This document shows, one piece after another, positions 31,654-41,175 of a stretch of 64,000 bases of DNA; the first letter of the stretch is position 1, and each line of letters opens with the position of its first letter. Origin of the DNA: an uncultured Lachnospiraceae bacterium (lineage in GTDB: Bacteria; Bacillota; Clostridia; Lachnospirales; Lachnospiraceae); assembly GCA_946566685.1 (NCBI GenBank), contig CAMNXA010000009.1, positions 38,728-102,727 on the forward strand, in the 5' to 3' direction. The notes below the pieces were generated by a model. The model was not told where the DNA came from and did no database searches. It saw only the letters and a list, made by a program, of their open reading frames with translations. The position numbers were made by a program, and so were the translations under genes.

Positions 31654-34365
31654 ATGTTTAATATTTTAGATGCAATCACAGAGGGCCTTTCTAATCTTAA
31701 TACGCCAGTTGGATTCGTTGGATCTGTGATAACAATCTATGATCACTTTAAAAACAAAAATGGCAGCCATATGGAAGAGACAATGGATGCTATCCGGGAA
31801 AAATCGGGCATGGCATATGCGCGATACTGCGAATACCAGCGGTACAGACAGAATGATCTGGGTATCCCTCTGGAAGAAGATATTCTGGGATATTGGGAGA
31901 CATGTCTGCAACGAAATGTGCTGCCCAGTGCAAGCGATATGGAGGCGTCCAATATTGCGAGCAAAGAAGAAGCCAAAGTTATCATTGCCTACTTAATGGA
32001 GCAATGGATGACCATTCCGGATTTTTCAGCATGGATACACGATATTTTGACCCAGAATCAGCTGGAGACAGTTTCTGAAAGGCTGTCCGTTCTGCCACAG
32101 ATATTGGATGCGGCTTTTCAGATAAAAGCACAGTTGGACAGCCAGGGGATCGATCATATTGCAACATTGATCACCCCTGGTTATGTTACGGATGCAAGGA
32201 ATTCATGTGACGATTTAACGATCAAAAACTTCTTTACTGTTGACAATAGGTTTCACACAATGCTTCAAGTCATCAGCGCAGGTGCAGATGTCCCGCACAA
32301 AGAAGCCACACAGGCGATAGAGGAACTGATTCAGGGGGACAGCCCTATAATCATTGCGGGAAACGGAGGCCAGGGCAAAACCAGCCTTATGATGCATGCA
32401 GCAGTACAGAATGCCTCTTCGGGGCGCCTGACGGTTTGGCTGTCGTTATCAAACAAAGAAATCATAACGGAACAAATGGCAGATCGATTTTTTCGTTGCC
32501 TGAGTCGTCTTACGCCAGCCGGGCAAAGTGTTCTGCTGTGCATTGACAATCCCTTTGAGGGAAAAGAATCTTTTTCAAGTTTACAGGCAAGGTGGCCTCA
32601 TAATCCCAAAATACATCTGCTCATGGCAGAGCGGGAAAACAGACTGACACTACTTGCCGATCCAGATCAGGACTTATTACTGCATTGGTTCGATCATGCG
32701 AGGCTGGTTGTCCTACAGGGCAACAACCGGAACAAGGAATACTATTTAAAGGACTACTCATCTTATTCCTTTTCAGAAAACCCGGAAAGAAGGAGATCCA
32801 TACTGCAAAGAAGCACTTCTTACCTGGTGAAGGAAGGGGCAATAAGCGAGGCAGATCAATTATCTGTGATCAATGAAACATTAGGCCGGTATGGAAAACC
32901 GTATGTCAGTTTGGTGGAATTGATCTACCGCACTTTATTCGAGTTAGAAAAGATTACCTCTAAACCAGGCAGTATCAAATTGGACTGGGAAGAATGGGGC
33001 GATTTGATTTTGCGGGAGTTTGGAAAAATAGATACAGACATCCAGCTATATGGCGCAATCGCTGCCATGAAAGTGTTTAACACGCCTCTGTCACTCTCGC
33101 TGTACTGCAAACGTTTTGACGGATTGAAAGAGAACACATTGAGCTCACGCCTGGGTGAGCGATTTGTGCCGCTTCATGTGGAACCAGTAGTTTATCAGGA
33201 AAGGACCGGAACGCTGCAGCCGAAACATGATGTCATTGCAGAATTGTTTTTCCTGTTTAATAGCAGCAAAGTCACCATCAATTCCATAATCGTTCATTTG
33301 CTGGATGCCATGGATGAAAATGAAATCGAGGTATTTCTGGATAATATCATAAATATGGGTAAAAAGGAAATTCAAAAAGGCTGTAAGGCCCCCATCGGCG
33401 AGATTGATTACTGGGGGTATCTGGAGCGGATCTATTTCAGGATACGAAAAAGGGCCTTGCAACTTTCCTATATCGGAAACGCATGTTTATGCCTGGGCTT
33501 TTTGTGGGCAAGGCATCAAAGTTCCTCTGCGGAAAGCGAAGTTACGATGAAAACTGCGCTAGATGACCTGGCACCTGAATTGGAAAATAATATATTATTA
33601 TTTAAACTTTATACGGAATGGGGGATTTGGCTTGCAGAGAACGGGGAGAATTCCTCGGCGGAAGAAAAATTTCTGGCAGTGATAAAAATCAATCCCTTAA
33701 ATATCCCCAGTTACACGGAATTGGGGCGTCTGCTTTCAAAGCAAAAAGGCCGAGAAGCGGAAGCGGAGAAATATTTGCTCGAAGCAATAAAGATTGACCC
33801 CAAGCATATTCAATCGCGTTCGGAATTAGGGCGTCTGCTTTCAAGGCAAAAAGGACGGGAAGCGGAAGCAGAGAAATTTTTGCGGGAAATACTGGTCATT
33901 CATCCTAAAGATATTCATTCGCGTATGGAATTAGGGCGTTTGCTCTCAAAGCAAAAAGGCCGAAAAGCGGAAGCGGAGAGATTTTTTCTCGAGGTTATAA
34001 AGATAGATCCTAAGCAGATTCAATCGCGTACGGAATTAGGACGTCTTCTCTCAAGACAAAAAGGCCGAGAAGCGGAAGCGGAGAAATTTTTTCTCGAAGT
34101 CATAAAGATAGATCCTAAGCATATTCAATCGCGTACGGAATTAGGGCGTCTGCTCTCAAGACAAGAAGGCCGAGAAGCGGAAGCTGAGAAATATTTGCGG
34201 GAAGTACTGGCAATTCATCCCAAAGATTTGCATTCTCGAACAGTGTTGGCAAAATTATATGAAAGCATGGATAGACTGCCAGAAGCCCGGCAGCTATATC
34301 AGGAACTTTGCAATATTGATCCTGGCAACCGCTTTGGCATAGATGGTCTATCTCGATTACAATAG
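31654..34365 (+). CDS. STAND-like P-loop NTPase with C-terminal TPR array
   Basis: 903 residues, cytoplasmic. The N-terminal 200 residues are helical and unrecognised; the first 30 (ILDAITEGLSNLNTPVGFVGSVITIY) could be amphipathic. The P-loop GNGGQGKTS is at 236-244 with K242, a Walker B-like VLLCIDNP lies near 287-294, and helical regions follow to about 630. From 686 there are five near-identical 35-residue TPR units (ELGRLLSKQKGREAEAEKYL...) and a sixth divergent one. Effector - NTPase - repeat-sensor is the layout of STAND proteins, many of which (Avs type) act in phage defence. Here the defence role is inference; regulation of another process is possible. GAACGGGAGTG precedes the ATG. 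Confidence 0.72.
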   Translation: MFNILDAITEGLSNLNTPVGFVGSVITIYDHFKNKNGSHMEETMDAIREKSGMAYARYCEYQRYRQNDLGIPLEEDILGYWETCLQRNVLPSASDMEASNIASKEEAKVIIAYLMEQWMTIPDFSAWIHDILTQNQLETVSERLSVLPQILDAAFQIKAQLDSQGIDHIATLITPGYVTDARNSCDDLTIKNFFTVDNRFHTMLQVISAGADVPHKEATQAIEELIQGDSPIIIAGNGGQGKTSLMMHAAVQNASSGRLTVWLSLSNKEIITEQMADRFFRCLSRLTPAGQSVLLCIDNPFEGKESFSSLQARWPHNPKIHLLMAERENRLTLLADPDQDLLLHWFDHARLVVLQGNNRNKEYYLKDYSSYSFSENPERRRSILQRSTSYLVKEGAISEADQLSVINETLGRYGKPYVSLVELIYRTLFELEKITSKPGSIKLDWEEWGDLILREFGKIDTDIQLYGAIAAMKVFNTPLSLSLYCKRFDGLKENTLSSRLGERFVPLHVEPVVYQERTGTLQPKHDVIAELFFLFNSSKVTINSIIVHLLDAMDENEIEVFLDNIINMGKKEIQKGCKAPIGEIDYWGYLERIYFRIRKRALQLSYIGNACLCLGFLWARHQSSSAESEVTMKTALDDLAPELENNILLFKLYTEWGIWLAENGENSSAEEKFLAVIKINPLNIPSYTELGRLLSKQKGREAEAEKYLLEAIKIDPKHIQSRSELGRLLSRQKGREAEAEKFLREILVIHPKDIHSRMELGRLLSKQKGRKAEAERFFLEVIKIDPKQIQSRTELGRLLSRQKGREAEAEKFFLEVIKIDPKHIQSRTELGRLLSRQEGREAEAEKYLREVLAIHPKDLHSRTVLAKLYESMDRLPEARQLYQELCNIDPGNRFGIDGLSRLQ
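33709..34233 (+). repeat. Five tandem 105-bp repeats encoding TPR units
   Basis: Units begin at 33709, 33814, 33919, 34024 and 34129. They are very similar in DNA sequence (runs such as GGCCGAGAAGCGGAAGC recur); units 1, 3 and 4 share the IKIDPK ending, while 2 and 5 share IHPKD, a mosaic pattern that suggests recombination between units. A divergent sixth unit follows (34234-34338). Copy number is likely to vary between strains. Confidence 0.88.
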
Positions 34366-34438
34366 TATCAACAATATAAAAATGTTGTCTTGGGCTTACC
34401 ATACATAGGAATGCCGGAGAGGCAGGTTTAAGAATGTT

Positions 34439-35794
34439 ATGAAAGGTGCGAAGGACATGACCAGGGGCAACCCGTTTGCCCTGCTGTTCGGCTTTGCTTT
34501 CTCGCTGATGATCGGCAATGTGTTCCAGCAGTTGTATACTTTTGTGGACACCATGATCGTTGGGAAATATCTGGGTGTGACGGCACTGGCGGCTCTGGGG
34601 GCAACAGAGTGGCTGGTGTTTGTTATGTTTGGGTGTGTGCAGGGAATCACCCAGGGATTTTCCATCAGCATGGCGGGACGGTTTGGCAGTCATGATGAGA
34701 AAGGGTTGAAAGAAGATATGGGCGGCAGTATCTGCCTGTGTCTGATGCTGGGTATTTTCTTTACGGTAGTCGGGTTAACATTATGTAAACCTGTGTTGCA
34801 ATTACTTCACACGCCGCAGGATACGATGGAGATGGCACAGATTTACCTGCGGACTCTCTATGGCGGTGTGTGTATCTCTTTCTGCTATAATATGCTGGCG
34901 GCGTTTTTGCGGGCGGCGGGGGACAGCCGGACGCCGCTTATCGCGGTTTCCCTGGCGGCAGTCTGTAATATCATCCTGGATTTTTTATTTGTGGTGATTT
35001 TTCAGCTGGGCGTGTTTGGGGCGGCATTCGCCACTTTGTTATCCCAGCTATTTTCCGCAGGATATTGTCTGTGGGCGGTCAGGGCCGGCGGTTTTGGAAT
35101 GCCCGGCCGGGGAGATTTACGGATACGGCCGGAAAGGCTCTGGCGGCTTCTTAAGCTGGGAATCCCGATGGGACTGCAAAATGTGATCACAGGCTTCGGC
35201 GGTGTGGCAGTGCAGTCGGTGATTAACAGTTTCGGCACGGTTTTTGTGGCCGGCTTTACGGCGGCCAATAAACTGTACGGATTATTGGAAACGGCGGCAG
35301 TCTCTTACAGTTATGCGGTGGTGTCCTACACAGGACAGAACGCGGGAGCGGGCGACTATGGAAGAGTGAGAAGGGGGCTTGGTGCCGCCTGTGTGCTGGG
35401 GCTTGTGACCTCTGGGGTCATGTCATTTGTTATGTTAACCTTTGGCAGGCCGATTTTAGCTTGTTTCTTGTCGGGAGAGGAAAGGATTCTGGCGGAGACG
35501 CTGGAGATTGGCTGTGCGTTTCTCAGGATATTGGCAGCATTTTTCTGGCTTTTGTATCTGCTCTATATTATAAGAGCCTGTGTGCAGGGCATGGGCAACA
35601 CGGTGCTGCCCATGTGTTCCAGTTTTTTGCAGTTGGCCATGCGGGTGGGATGCGCTTTTTTGCTGACGAAAAAGATTGGCCGGGCAGGGGTGTTCTGGGG
35701 AGAGGTCTGGGCCTGGATTCTGGCGGATGTGTTCCTTAGCCTGTGTCTGTTGTGGGTATACCGGCGGCAGTCTGTGATGCGGGAGGATAACTAA
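34439..35794 (+). CDS. MATE family efflux transporter
   Basis: 451 residues with about 12 membrane helices in two related halves. The family opening is MTRGNPFALLFGFAFSLMIGNVFQQLYTFVDTMIVGKYLG, and the second half has GLQNVITGFGGVAVQSVINSFG. A Na+- or H+-driven exporter of cationic drugs or metabolites by family. The start is uncertain: the ATG at 34439 has a distant GGAGAGG, whereas the ATG at 34457 (MTRGNPF) matches the usual family N-terminus and has AAAGGTG upstream. It is followed at once by an AraC-type regulator gene. Confidence 0.93.
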   Translation: MKGAKDMTRGNPFALLFGFAFSLMIGNVFQQLYTFVDTMIVGKYLGVTALAALGATEWLVFVMFGCVQGITQGFSISMAGRFGSHDEKGLKEDMGGSICLCLMLGIFFTVVGLTLCKPVLQLLHTPQDTMEMAQIYLRTLYGGVCISFCYNMLAAFLRAAGDSRTPLIAVSLAAVCNIILDFLFVVIFQLGVFGAAFATLLSQLFSAGYCLWAVRAGGFGMPGRGDLRIRPERLWRLLKLGIPMGLQNVITGFGGVAVQSVINSFGTVFVAGFTAANKLYGLLETAAVSYSYAVVSYTGQNAGAGDYGRVRRGLGAACVLGLVTSGVMSFVMLTFGRPILACFLSGEERILAETLEIGCAFLRILAAFFWLLYLLYIIRACVQGMGNTVLPMCSSFLQLAMRVGCAFLLTKKIGRAGVFWGEVWAWILADVFLSLCLLWVYRRQSVMREDN

Positions 35795-36637
35795 TTGAAA
35801 TACTTTAAAAACTATCGGCCCCTTACGGCAACGCCATACCGCTGTAGTGAGGCCTATGTGGAGATGGAGCCCTGTGCGGCGCTGAAACCTTATATCCGCT
35901 GTTTCTGGGGGAGTCAGGGTATCTATTTGCAAGAGGCTGGCGTGATGGAGCAGGATGTGGTGGTGCCGGATACCTGTATGGATATCATATTTACGTGGGA
36001 TTATACGAATAATCGGCTGTACAGCGGGTTTTGCGGCATAGATGACAGGGCGGTGCCTGGCAGTGACAGCAGGGTGGAGCGCCTGCATTTATCTGTTTTT
36101 GGCATCCGTTTCTATGCCTGGAGCGCGGTTCTTTTTTCGGAGGAACCCATGCGGGTATGCAGGAATTTTTGTGGAGACGCATCGATCTATTATTCCTGGC
36201 TGGTACGCGAACTGGGAGAGAAGCTATGGGAAATGCCGCAGATAGGGGAGCGGGTGCGGCTGGCGGAGGCAGCGCTGCTTCGGAGAATGGATTTACGGCG
36301 GGAGGAGCCGGTCTTTATGGAAGCTGTGACAGAGATTCTTTCACGGCGTGGCGCCCTGCGGATGCATGAACTTGCGCAGGACATCCATGTGAGTGACAGG
36401 CACTTGCAGCGTGTTTTTCAGGAAAATATGGGGGTCTCGCCCAAAAGGTTTGCATCGCTGGTACGCTATCAGAACCTCTGGCGGGATATCCTTACGGTGC
36501 CGGGCAGACAGGTTCTGGATGAAGTCTGTCTGTTACAATATACGGATCAGGCGCATCTTATGCGGGAATTTAAGCGTTATCACGGGATGACGATTCCGCA
36601 GGCATGTGCCCTGGCCGGAAAATCTGTCGCTTTTTAA
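35795..36637 (+). CDS. AraC-family transcriptional regulator
   Basis: 280 residues starting at a TTG that directly follows the MATE stop codon; GGGAGG lies 8 bases upstream. The N-terminal domain (about 10-165, PCAALKPYIRCFWG.., VVVPDTCMDIIF) is of the DUF6597 sensor type often found with AraC regulators. The C-terminal HTH pair (about 180-275) reads MHELAQDIHVSDRHLQRVFQENMGVSPKRFASLVRYQNL. Translational coupling to the MATE gene suggests it regulates that exporter or responds to its substrate. Confident in family, not in target. Confidence 0.9.
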   Translation: MKYFKNYRPLTATPYRCSEAYVEMEPCAALKPYIRCFWGSQGIYLQEAGVMEQDVVVPDTCMDIIFTWDYTNNRLYSGFCGIDDRAVPGSDSRVERLHLSVFGIRFYAWSAVLFSEEPMRVCRNFCGDASIYYSWLVRELGEKLWEMPQIGERVRLAEAALLRRMDLRREEPVFMEAVTEILSRRGALRMHELAQDIHVSDRHLQRVFQENMGVSPKRFASLVRYQNLWRDILTVPGRQVLDEVCLLQYTDQAHLMREFKRYHGMTIPQACALAGKSVAF

Positions 36638-36705
36638 CAAGACAGAATCGGGAAGGTATTATAGGATGAAAAGGACATGATATTTTGACAAGGAGGTTCC
36701 CGATC

Positions 36706-37668
36706 ATGAGAGAACAGGACAGAGAAATTTTTGAAAAAGCACGGAAGTTTGTGTATCGTAATGCCCGCCAGCTGGATGTGGCCAGGTGGCGGTATCATTT
36801 TGAACAGGGAAGTGCACAGGAGGTGACAGCAGCCCTGGCTGCCTATCAGAATGAGGACGGTGGTTTTGGGCACGGTTTGGAGGAGGACTGTATGAACCCC
36901 AATTCTTCCCCGATGCAGGTATGGCGGGCAACAGTGGCATTGCGGGAGGTTGGAGGTTTACATAACTCCAATCCAATGATCAGGGAAATGCTGCGCTATT
37001 TAGAACAGACAGCAGATTTTGACGGGGAAAAGTGGAGTAACGTCATACCGACCAATAACGACTACCCCCATGCGTCCTGGTGGACCTATCCCAGGGCACC
37101 CTGGCAGCAGGAGACGGACGGTTATCTGTTTGGCAACCGTTATAATCCAACGGCAGCCCTGGCCGGGTTTGTGCTGAGATACGCAGGTGCGGAATGCGCT
37201 TTTGGGAAGACAGCGCTTCGAATCGCACAGGAAGCGATAGAGGAACTCTTTAAGATTGGCGATCCGCAGGATATGCATGTGCTGTCATGCTTTATACAGC
37301 TGCGCGAAGACATTATCGGGGCAGGTCTCTGCGATTGCTTCGAGATGGAGCGGCTGACTGCGCGTTTGCAGGAGTTGGTGTCTGCATCCATCACTAAGGA
37401 TGTCTCCAGCTGGGAGAACAGTTATGTCTGCAAACCGTCCCAGTTTTTCCAGGATAAGGAGTCCGTTTTCTACGCAAAGAATCGCGAGGCGGTACAGTAC
37501 GAGTGCGAATTTATCAGGAAAACGCAGATGCCGGACGGCGGGTATGCAGTGACCTGGGACTGGGAAGAGTATCCCCAGGACTGGGCAGTCAGCAAGAACT
37601 GGTGGCGGGCGGAGATCACGGTCAATAATATGATCTTTCTGGACAATATGGCAAAATTACTTTTTTAA
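36706..37668 (+). CDS. Hypothetical protein with alpha/alpha-toroid (prenyltransferase-like) features
   Basis: 320 residues from the ATG at 36706 (AGGAGG 9 bases upstream; the TTG at 36685 is less likely). The segment AALAAYQNEDGGFGHGLEEDCMNPNSSPMQV and a late repeat QMPDGGYAVTWDW carry the Q-x-x-DGG(F/Y) motifs of terpenoid cyclase/prenyltransferase toroid folds. Rich in Trp and Tyr; no signal peptide or membrane helix. Related proteins are common and uncharacterised in Firmicutes. No clear operon partner, and a catalytic role cannot be claimed. Confidence 0.75.
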   Translation: MREQDREIFEKARKFVYRNARQLDVARWRYHFEQGSAQEVTAALAAYQNEDGGFGHGLEEDCMNPNSSPMQVWRATVALREVGGLHNSNPMIREMLRYLEQTADFDGEKWSNVIPTNNDYPHASWWTYPRAPWQQETDGYLFGNRYNPTAALAGFVLRYAGAECAFGKTALRIAQEAIEELFKIGDPQDMHVLSCFIQLREDIIGAGLCDCFEMERLTARLQELVSASITKDVSSWENSYVCKPSQFFQDKESVFYAKNREAVQYECEFIRKTQMPDGGYAVTWDWEEYPQDWAVSKNWWRAEITVNNMIFLDNMAKLLF

Positions 37669-37781
37669 AGAATAATGATTGCACAAACTTGGAAAGTCCT
37701 GATAAAATGGTGGTAAAAATGAAATTCCTGTGATGTTTTGTAAGCAAATGGAATGATTTGAAGAATACGGAGGAATCGGAA

Positions 37782-38141
37782 ATGACACCCACAGTACTTT
37801 ATTATGCAAAATGTTCCACTTGTCAAAAGGCTCTGAAATGGCTGGAAGCAAAGGGCATTGCTTATGAGGCACGCCCGATCAAAGAGGAAAATCCGAGCGT
37901 GGATGAACTGAGAGACTGGCAGGAAAAGAGCGGACTGCCGTTAAAGCGCTTTTTTAATACCAGCGGACTGCTCTATAAAGACATGGGGTTAAAAGATAAA
38001 CTTCCGCATATGAGTGAAGAGGAACAGCTTGCCCTGCTTGCCACGGACGGGATGTTGGTCAAGAGACCGCTTCTTGTAAGTGATAAGGGAGTCTTTCCGG
38101 GATTTAAAGAGAGTGCGTGGGAGGAGATCATAGCAAAATAG
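37782..38141 (+). CDS. ArsC/Spx-family thioredoxin-fold protein
   Basis: 119 residues from the ATG at 37782 (GGAGG 9 bases upstream). The N-terminal active-site segment is LYYAKCSTCQKALKWL, giving C-x-x-C. Then come the family signature RPIKEENPSVDEL, KRFFNTSGLLYKDMGLKDKLP and LLVKRPLLVSDKGVFPGFKE. This matches the YffB/Spx-like arsenate reductase group, which includes small oxidoreductases and the regulator Spx. The C-S-T-C arrangement and the RPLLV loop favour an ArsC-like reductase over Spx. Cytoplasmic. 18 bases separate it from the next gene. Confidence 0.88.
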   Translation: MTPTVLYYAKCSTCQKALKWLEAKGIAYEARPIKEENPSVDELRDWQEKSGLPLKRFFNTSGLLYKDMGLKDKLPHMSEEEQLALLATDGMLVKRPLLVSDKGVFPGFKESAWEEIIAK

Positions 38142-38159
38142 CGCCGGGAGTACAAGAGT

Positions 38160-38945
38160 ATGGTACAGGATATTTTCAATGAATATGCAAGATTTGCGCA
38201 GATAGAGGCGATGGCAATCGGCGGTTCCCGTGCTCTTAAGAAAAACGATGCATATTCGAATTATGATGTCTATGTTTATTGGAAAGAGCCGGTCCCCGAA
38301 GCGGCCAGAAAGGCTGTACTAAAAAAATACAGCACCAATATGGATTTAGGGAACTGTTACAGGGAATATACGGACAGCTGTATCATGGAAGAGGGGATGC
38401 AGCTGAACATTATCTACCGCAATCTGGATGAGTTCCTTGCAGGTATCAGGGAAGTGGTGGAAGAGCATAAGGCCCGGGACGGTTATACCACCTGTATGTG
38501 GCACAGCCTGTTGATCGGGCGAATCGCCTATGACAAGGGCGGGCGGCTGGCGGCGGCCAAACAGAAGTATGTGGTAAGGTATCCCCAGGCGCTCAAACAG
38601 AATGTCATCAGCCATAACATGAAACTGATCAAATATGGTATGGGTGCGTATCTTTTCCAGATCAACAAGGCTATGAGGCGGGGAGACCTGATCAGCATCA
38701 ACCAGGAGGTACATAAATTTCTGGCCTCTTATTTTGATGTGATCTTTGCCATGAATGAGAAACTCCATCCCGGAGAGAAGCGGCTTTTGGAAATCTGTGT
38801 GAAGGAATGCCGGGTGCTGCCGGATAATTTTGAGAGGAATATCAGGACGCTGATGCAGAATATGTACAGGGATCCGGCGGCGTTTTCCGTTGTAGATACT
38901 ATGGTGACGGAGTTGGAGAAGGTTTTGGGGGAGGAGTTGGGATGA
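38160..38945 (+). CDS. DUF4037-type nucleotidyltransferase-like protein
   Basis: 261 residues. An N-terminal nucleotidyltransferase core is suggested by AIGGSRALKKNDAYSNYDVYVYW, the G-G-S-R-A and D-x-Y-V motifs of minimal nucleotidyltransferases. Helical sequence follows (YQ...VISHNMKLIKYGMGAYLFQINKAMRRGD) characteristic of DUF4037. Relatives may modify small molecules or aminoglycosides, but no substrate can be named. It could be in one transcript with the ArsC-like gene upstream. Confidence 0.7.
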   Translation: MVQDIFNEYARFAQIEAMAIGGSRALKKNDAYSNYDVYVYWKEPVPEAARKAVLKKYSTNMDLGNCYREYTDSCIMEEGMQLNIIYRNLDEFLAGIREVVEEHKARDGYTTCMWHSLLIGRIAYDKGGRLAAAKQKYVVRYPQALKQNVISHNMKLIKYGMGAYLFQINKAMRRGDLISINQEVHKFLASYFDVIFAMNEKLHPGEKRLLEICVKECRVLPDNFERNIRTLMQNMYRDPAAFSVVDTMVTELEKVLGEELG

Positions 38946-39018
38946 GTTGCATTGATAGTGGATTTGATGTATATTGGTGAATGGTGTGTTAGTTTAGAAA
39001 GCGCTATGGAGGATTCTT

Positions 39019-40242
39019 ATGAAGATTATAGAAGGCGGTGTCACGGCGGCTTTGGGGTTTGAGGCGGCTGGCGTGGAGGCGGCGATTAAGTATCAGAACA
39101 GAAAGGACATGGCTATGGTCTACAGCCGGGTGCCCTGCAGGGCAGCGGGTGTCTTTACCAGTAATGTGGTGAAGGCGGCGCCAGTGCTGTGGGATAAGGA
39201 AGTGGTGGAACACTCTCCCTATGCGCAGGCTGTGATTGTCAATGCGGGGATAGCCAATGCCTGTACGGGCAGGCAGGGATATGACTGCTGCCGGCAGACC
39301 GCGGCGAAGGCGGCTCAGGTATTGGATATTCCGGAGGATTCGGTGCTGGTGGCATCTACAGGGGTGATCGGCTGGCAGCTTCCGGTGGACAAGATTACGG
39401 CCGGGGTGGAGAAGCTGGCGGCAGTGAAGGCAGATACCCTGGAGGCCGGACAGGCAGCGGTGGAGGCCATGATGACCACGGACACCGTGCCCAAACAGGC
39501 GGCGGTGGAGATTGAGATAGGCGGCAAAAAGGTCACGGTGGGCGGTATGTGCAAGGGTTCCGGGATGATTCATCCCAATATGTGTACGATGCTGGGATTT
39601 GTGACCACGGACCTGGCGATTTCCAAAGAACTTTTGCAGGAGGCCCTGCGGGAGGATGTGGTGGATACCTTTAATATGATCTCGGTGGATGGGGATACTT
39701 CCACCAATGATACCCTGATCGTACTGGCCAACGGTCTGGCGGGGAATCCGGAGATTACGGAAAAAAATGAGGATTATGATAAATTCAGGGAAGCGCTTAA
39801 TTATATAGATACCACACTGGCCAGGAAGATGGCCGGGGATGGGGAAGGCGCCACCGCATTGTTTGAGACGAGAGTCATCCATGCGGCTACCAAACAGGAG
39901 GCGAGGACCTTAAGTAAATCCGTGGTCTGCTCCAGTCTCACTAAGGCCATGATTTACGGGCATGATGCCAATGTGGGAAGGATTATGTGTGCGCTTGGGT
40001 ATGCGGGGGTGGACTTTGACCCGGAACAGGTGGATATTTTCTGCGAGAGCAATGAAGACAGGATGCAGATCTGTCAGAATGGTATGCTGACGGACTATGA
40101 CGAGGAAGCTGCCACGAAGATTCTCTCGGCGCCGGAAGTGCGTGTGATCGTAGATATGAAACGGGGCGAGGAGAGCGCCGCTGCCTGGGGATGCGATCTG
40201 ACTTATGATTATGTGAAGATTAATGCGGACTACCGCAGTTAA
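39019..40242 (+). CDS. argJ: Bifunctional glutamate N-acetyltransferase / ornithine acetyltransferase ArgJ
   Basis: 407 residues; cytoplasmic enzyme that moves acetyl from N-acetylornithine to glutamate and, in bifunctional forms, also uses acetyl-CoA (arginine biosynthesis steps 1 and 5). The precursor self-cleaves before a threonine: the motif [16 protein letters not shown] is present with T190, with Cys rather than the common Ala just before it. Length fits the family. TGGAGG precedes the ATG. First gene of argJ-argB-argD; argC is not in the window. I could not find a convincing ARG box upstream. Confidence 0.96.
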   Translation: MKIIEGGVTAALGFEAAGVEAAIKYQNRKDMAMVYSRVPCRAAGVFTSNVVKAAPVLWDKEVVEHSPYAQAVIVNAGIANACTGRQGYDCCRQTAAKAAQVLDIPEDSVLVASTGVIGWQLPVDKITAGVEKLAAVKADTLEAGQAAVEAMMTTDTVPKQAAVEIEIGGKKVTVGGMCKGSGMIHPNMCTMLGFVTTDLAISKELLQEALREDVVDTFNMISVDGDTSTNDTLIVLANGLAGNPEITEKNEDYDKFREALNYIDTTLARKMAGDGEGATALFETRVIHAATKQEARTLSKSVVCSSLTKAMIYGHDANVGRIMCALGYAGVDFDPEQVDIFCESNEDRMQICQNGMLTDYDEEAATKILSAPEVRVIVDMKRGEESAAAWGCDLTYDYVKINADYRS

Positions 40243-40268
40243 AACAAAGACAGAAAAGAGGAAACAGA

Positions 40269-41174
40269 ATGGAAAAGCAGGAGATGAATAAGATCCTGGA
40301 AAAAGCGGAGGTTCTGATCGAGGCGCTTCCCTATATTCAGAAATTTAACCGAAAGATCATCGTGGTCAAGTACGGCGGCAGTGCCATGAGCAACGAGGAA
40401 TTGCAGCGCAATGTGATCAAGGATGTGACGCTCTTAAAGCTGGTAGGCTTTAAGCCCATTATTGTACATGGAGGCGGCAAGGAGATCAGCCGCTGGGTTG
40501 GCAAGGTGGGCAAGGAAGCCAGGTTTGTGGGCGGCCTTAGGGTGACGGATGATGAGACCATGGAGATTGCGGAAATGGTTCTCAACAAGGTCAATAAGAA
40601 TCTGGTGCGCATGGTCAGTGAACTTGGCGTGAGGGCAGTGGGTGTCAGCGGCAAGGACGGCGGCCTGCTTACCTGTGATAAGAAATATTTTGAGGGCGAG
40701 GATATCGGCTATGTGGGTGAGATCACCCATGTGGATCCGAAGGTATTATACGATCTTCTGGAAAAAGATTTCCTGCCTATTGTAGCGCCGATCGGTCTGG
40801 ATGAACAGTTTCAGACTTACAATATCAATGCGGACGATGCGGCCTGCGCCATTGCCAAGGCGGTGGGGGCGGACAAGCTGGTATTTTTGACGGATATCGA
40901 GGGCCTGTACAAGGATATTGACGACAAGTCGAGTTTTATTTCCCGGCTGAGCGCATCCCAGGCAGAGGAACTGATTGAGGGCGGTTTCATTGGCGGCGGT
41001 ATGCTGCCGAAACTGCACAACTGTACGGAGGCCATCCGGGAGGGCGTGGGAAGAGTCCATATTCTGGACGGGCGGATTGCGCATTGCCTGCTTCTGGAAA
41101 TCTTTACGAATCAGGGTATCGGAACCGCTATCATTGCAGACGATGACGGGATTGGCACACACGGGGGAATATAA
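40269..41174 (+). CDS. argB: Acetylglutamate kinase ArgB
   Basis: 301 residues, amino-acid kinase fold. The N-terminal phosphate-binding VVKYGGSAM, the substrate loop [24 protein letters not shown], the [29 protein letters not shown] block and the C-terminal [10 protein letters not shown] are all present. It phosphorylates N-acetylglutamate, step two of arginine synthesis. The long N-terminal helix before the core and the C-terminal [12 protein letters not shown] match hexameric, arginine-inhibited forms, so feedback control by arginine is plausible. It begins 26 bases after argJ and ends one base before the argD start. Confidence 0.97.
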   Translation: MEKQEMNKILEKAEVLIEALPYIQKFNRKIIVVKYGGSAMSNEELQRNVIKDVTLLKLVGFKPIIVHGGGKEISRWVGKVGKEARFVGGLRVTDDETMEIAEMVLNKVNKNLVRMVSELGVRAVGVSGKDGGLLTCDKKYFEGEDIGYVGEITHVDPKVLYDLLEKDFLPIVAPIGLDEQFQTYNINADDAACAIAKAVGADKLVFLTDIEGLYKDIDDKSSFISRLSASQAEELIEGGFIGGGMLPKLHNCTEAIREGVGRVHILDGRIAHCLLLEIFTNQGIGTAIIADDDGIGTHGGI

Positions 41175-41175
41175 C

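Noticed and set aside
33709..34338. CRISPR-like or satellite DNA
   Set aside because: The 105-base period is in frame and encodes TPR units within a long ORF.
38940..39018. ARG box or T-box leader upstream of argJ
   Set aside because: No convincing TNTGAAT..ATTCANA palindrome or T-box features in this 73-base gap.
40975..41175. N-terminal extension of argD inside argB
   Set aside because: The extra 67 codons are out-of-frame argB sequence; the ATG at 41176 has a ribosome site and matches the family start.
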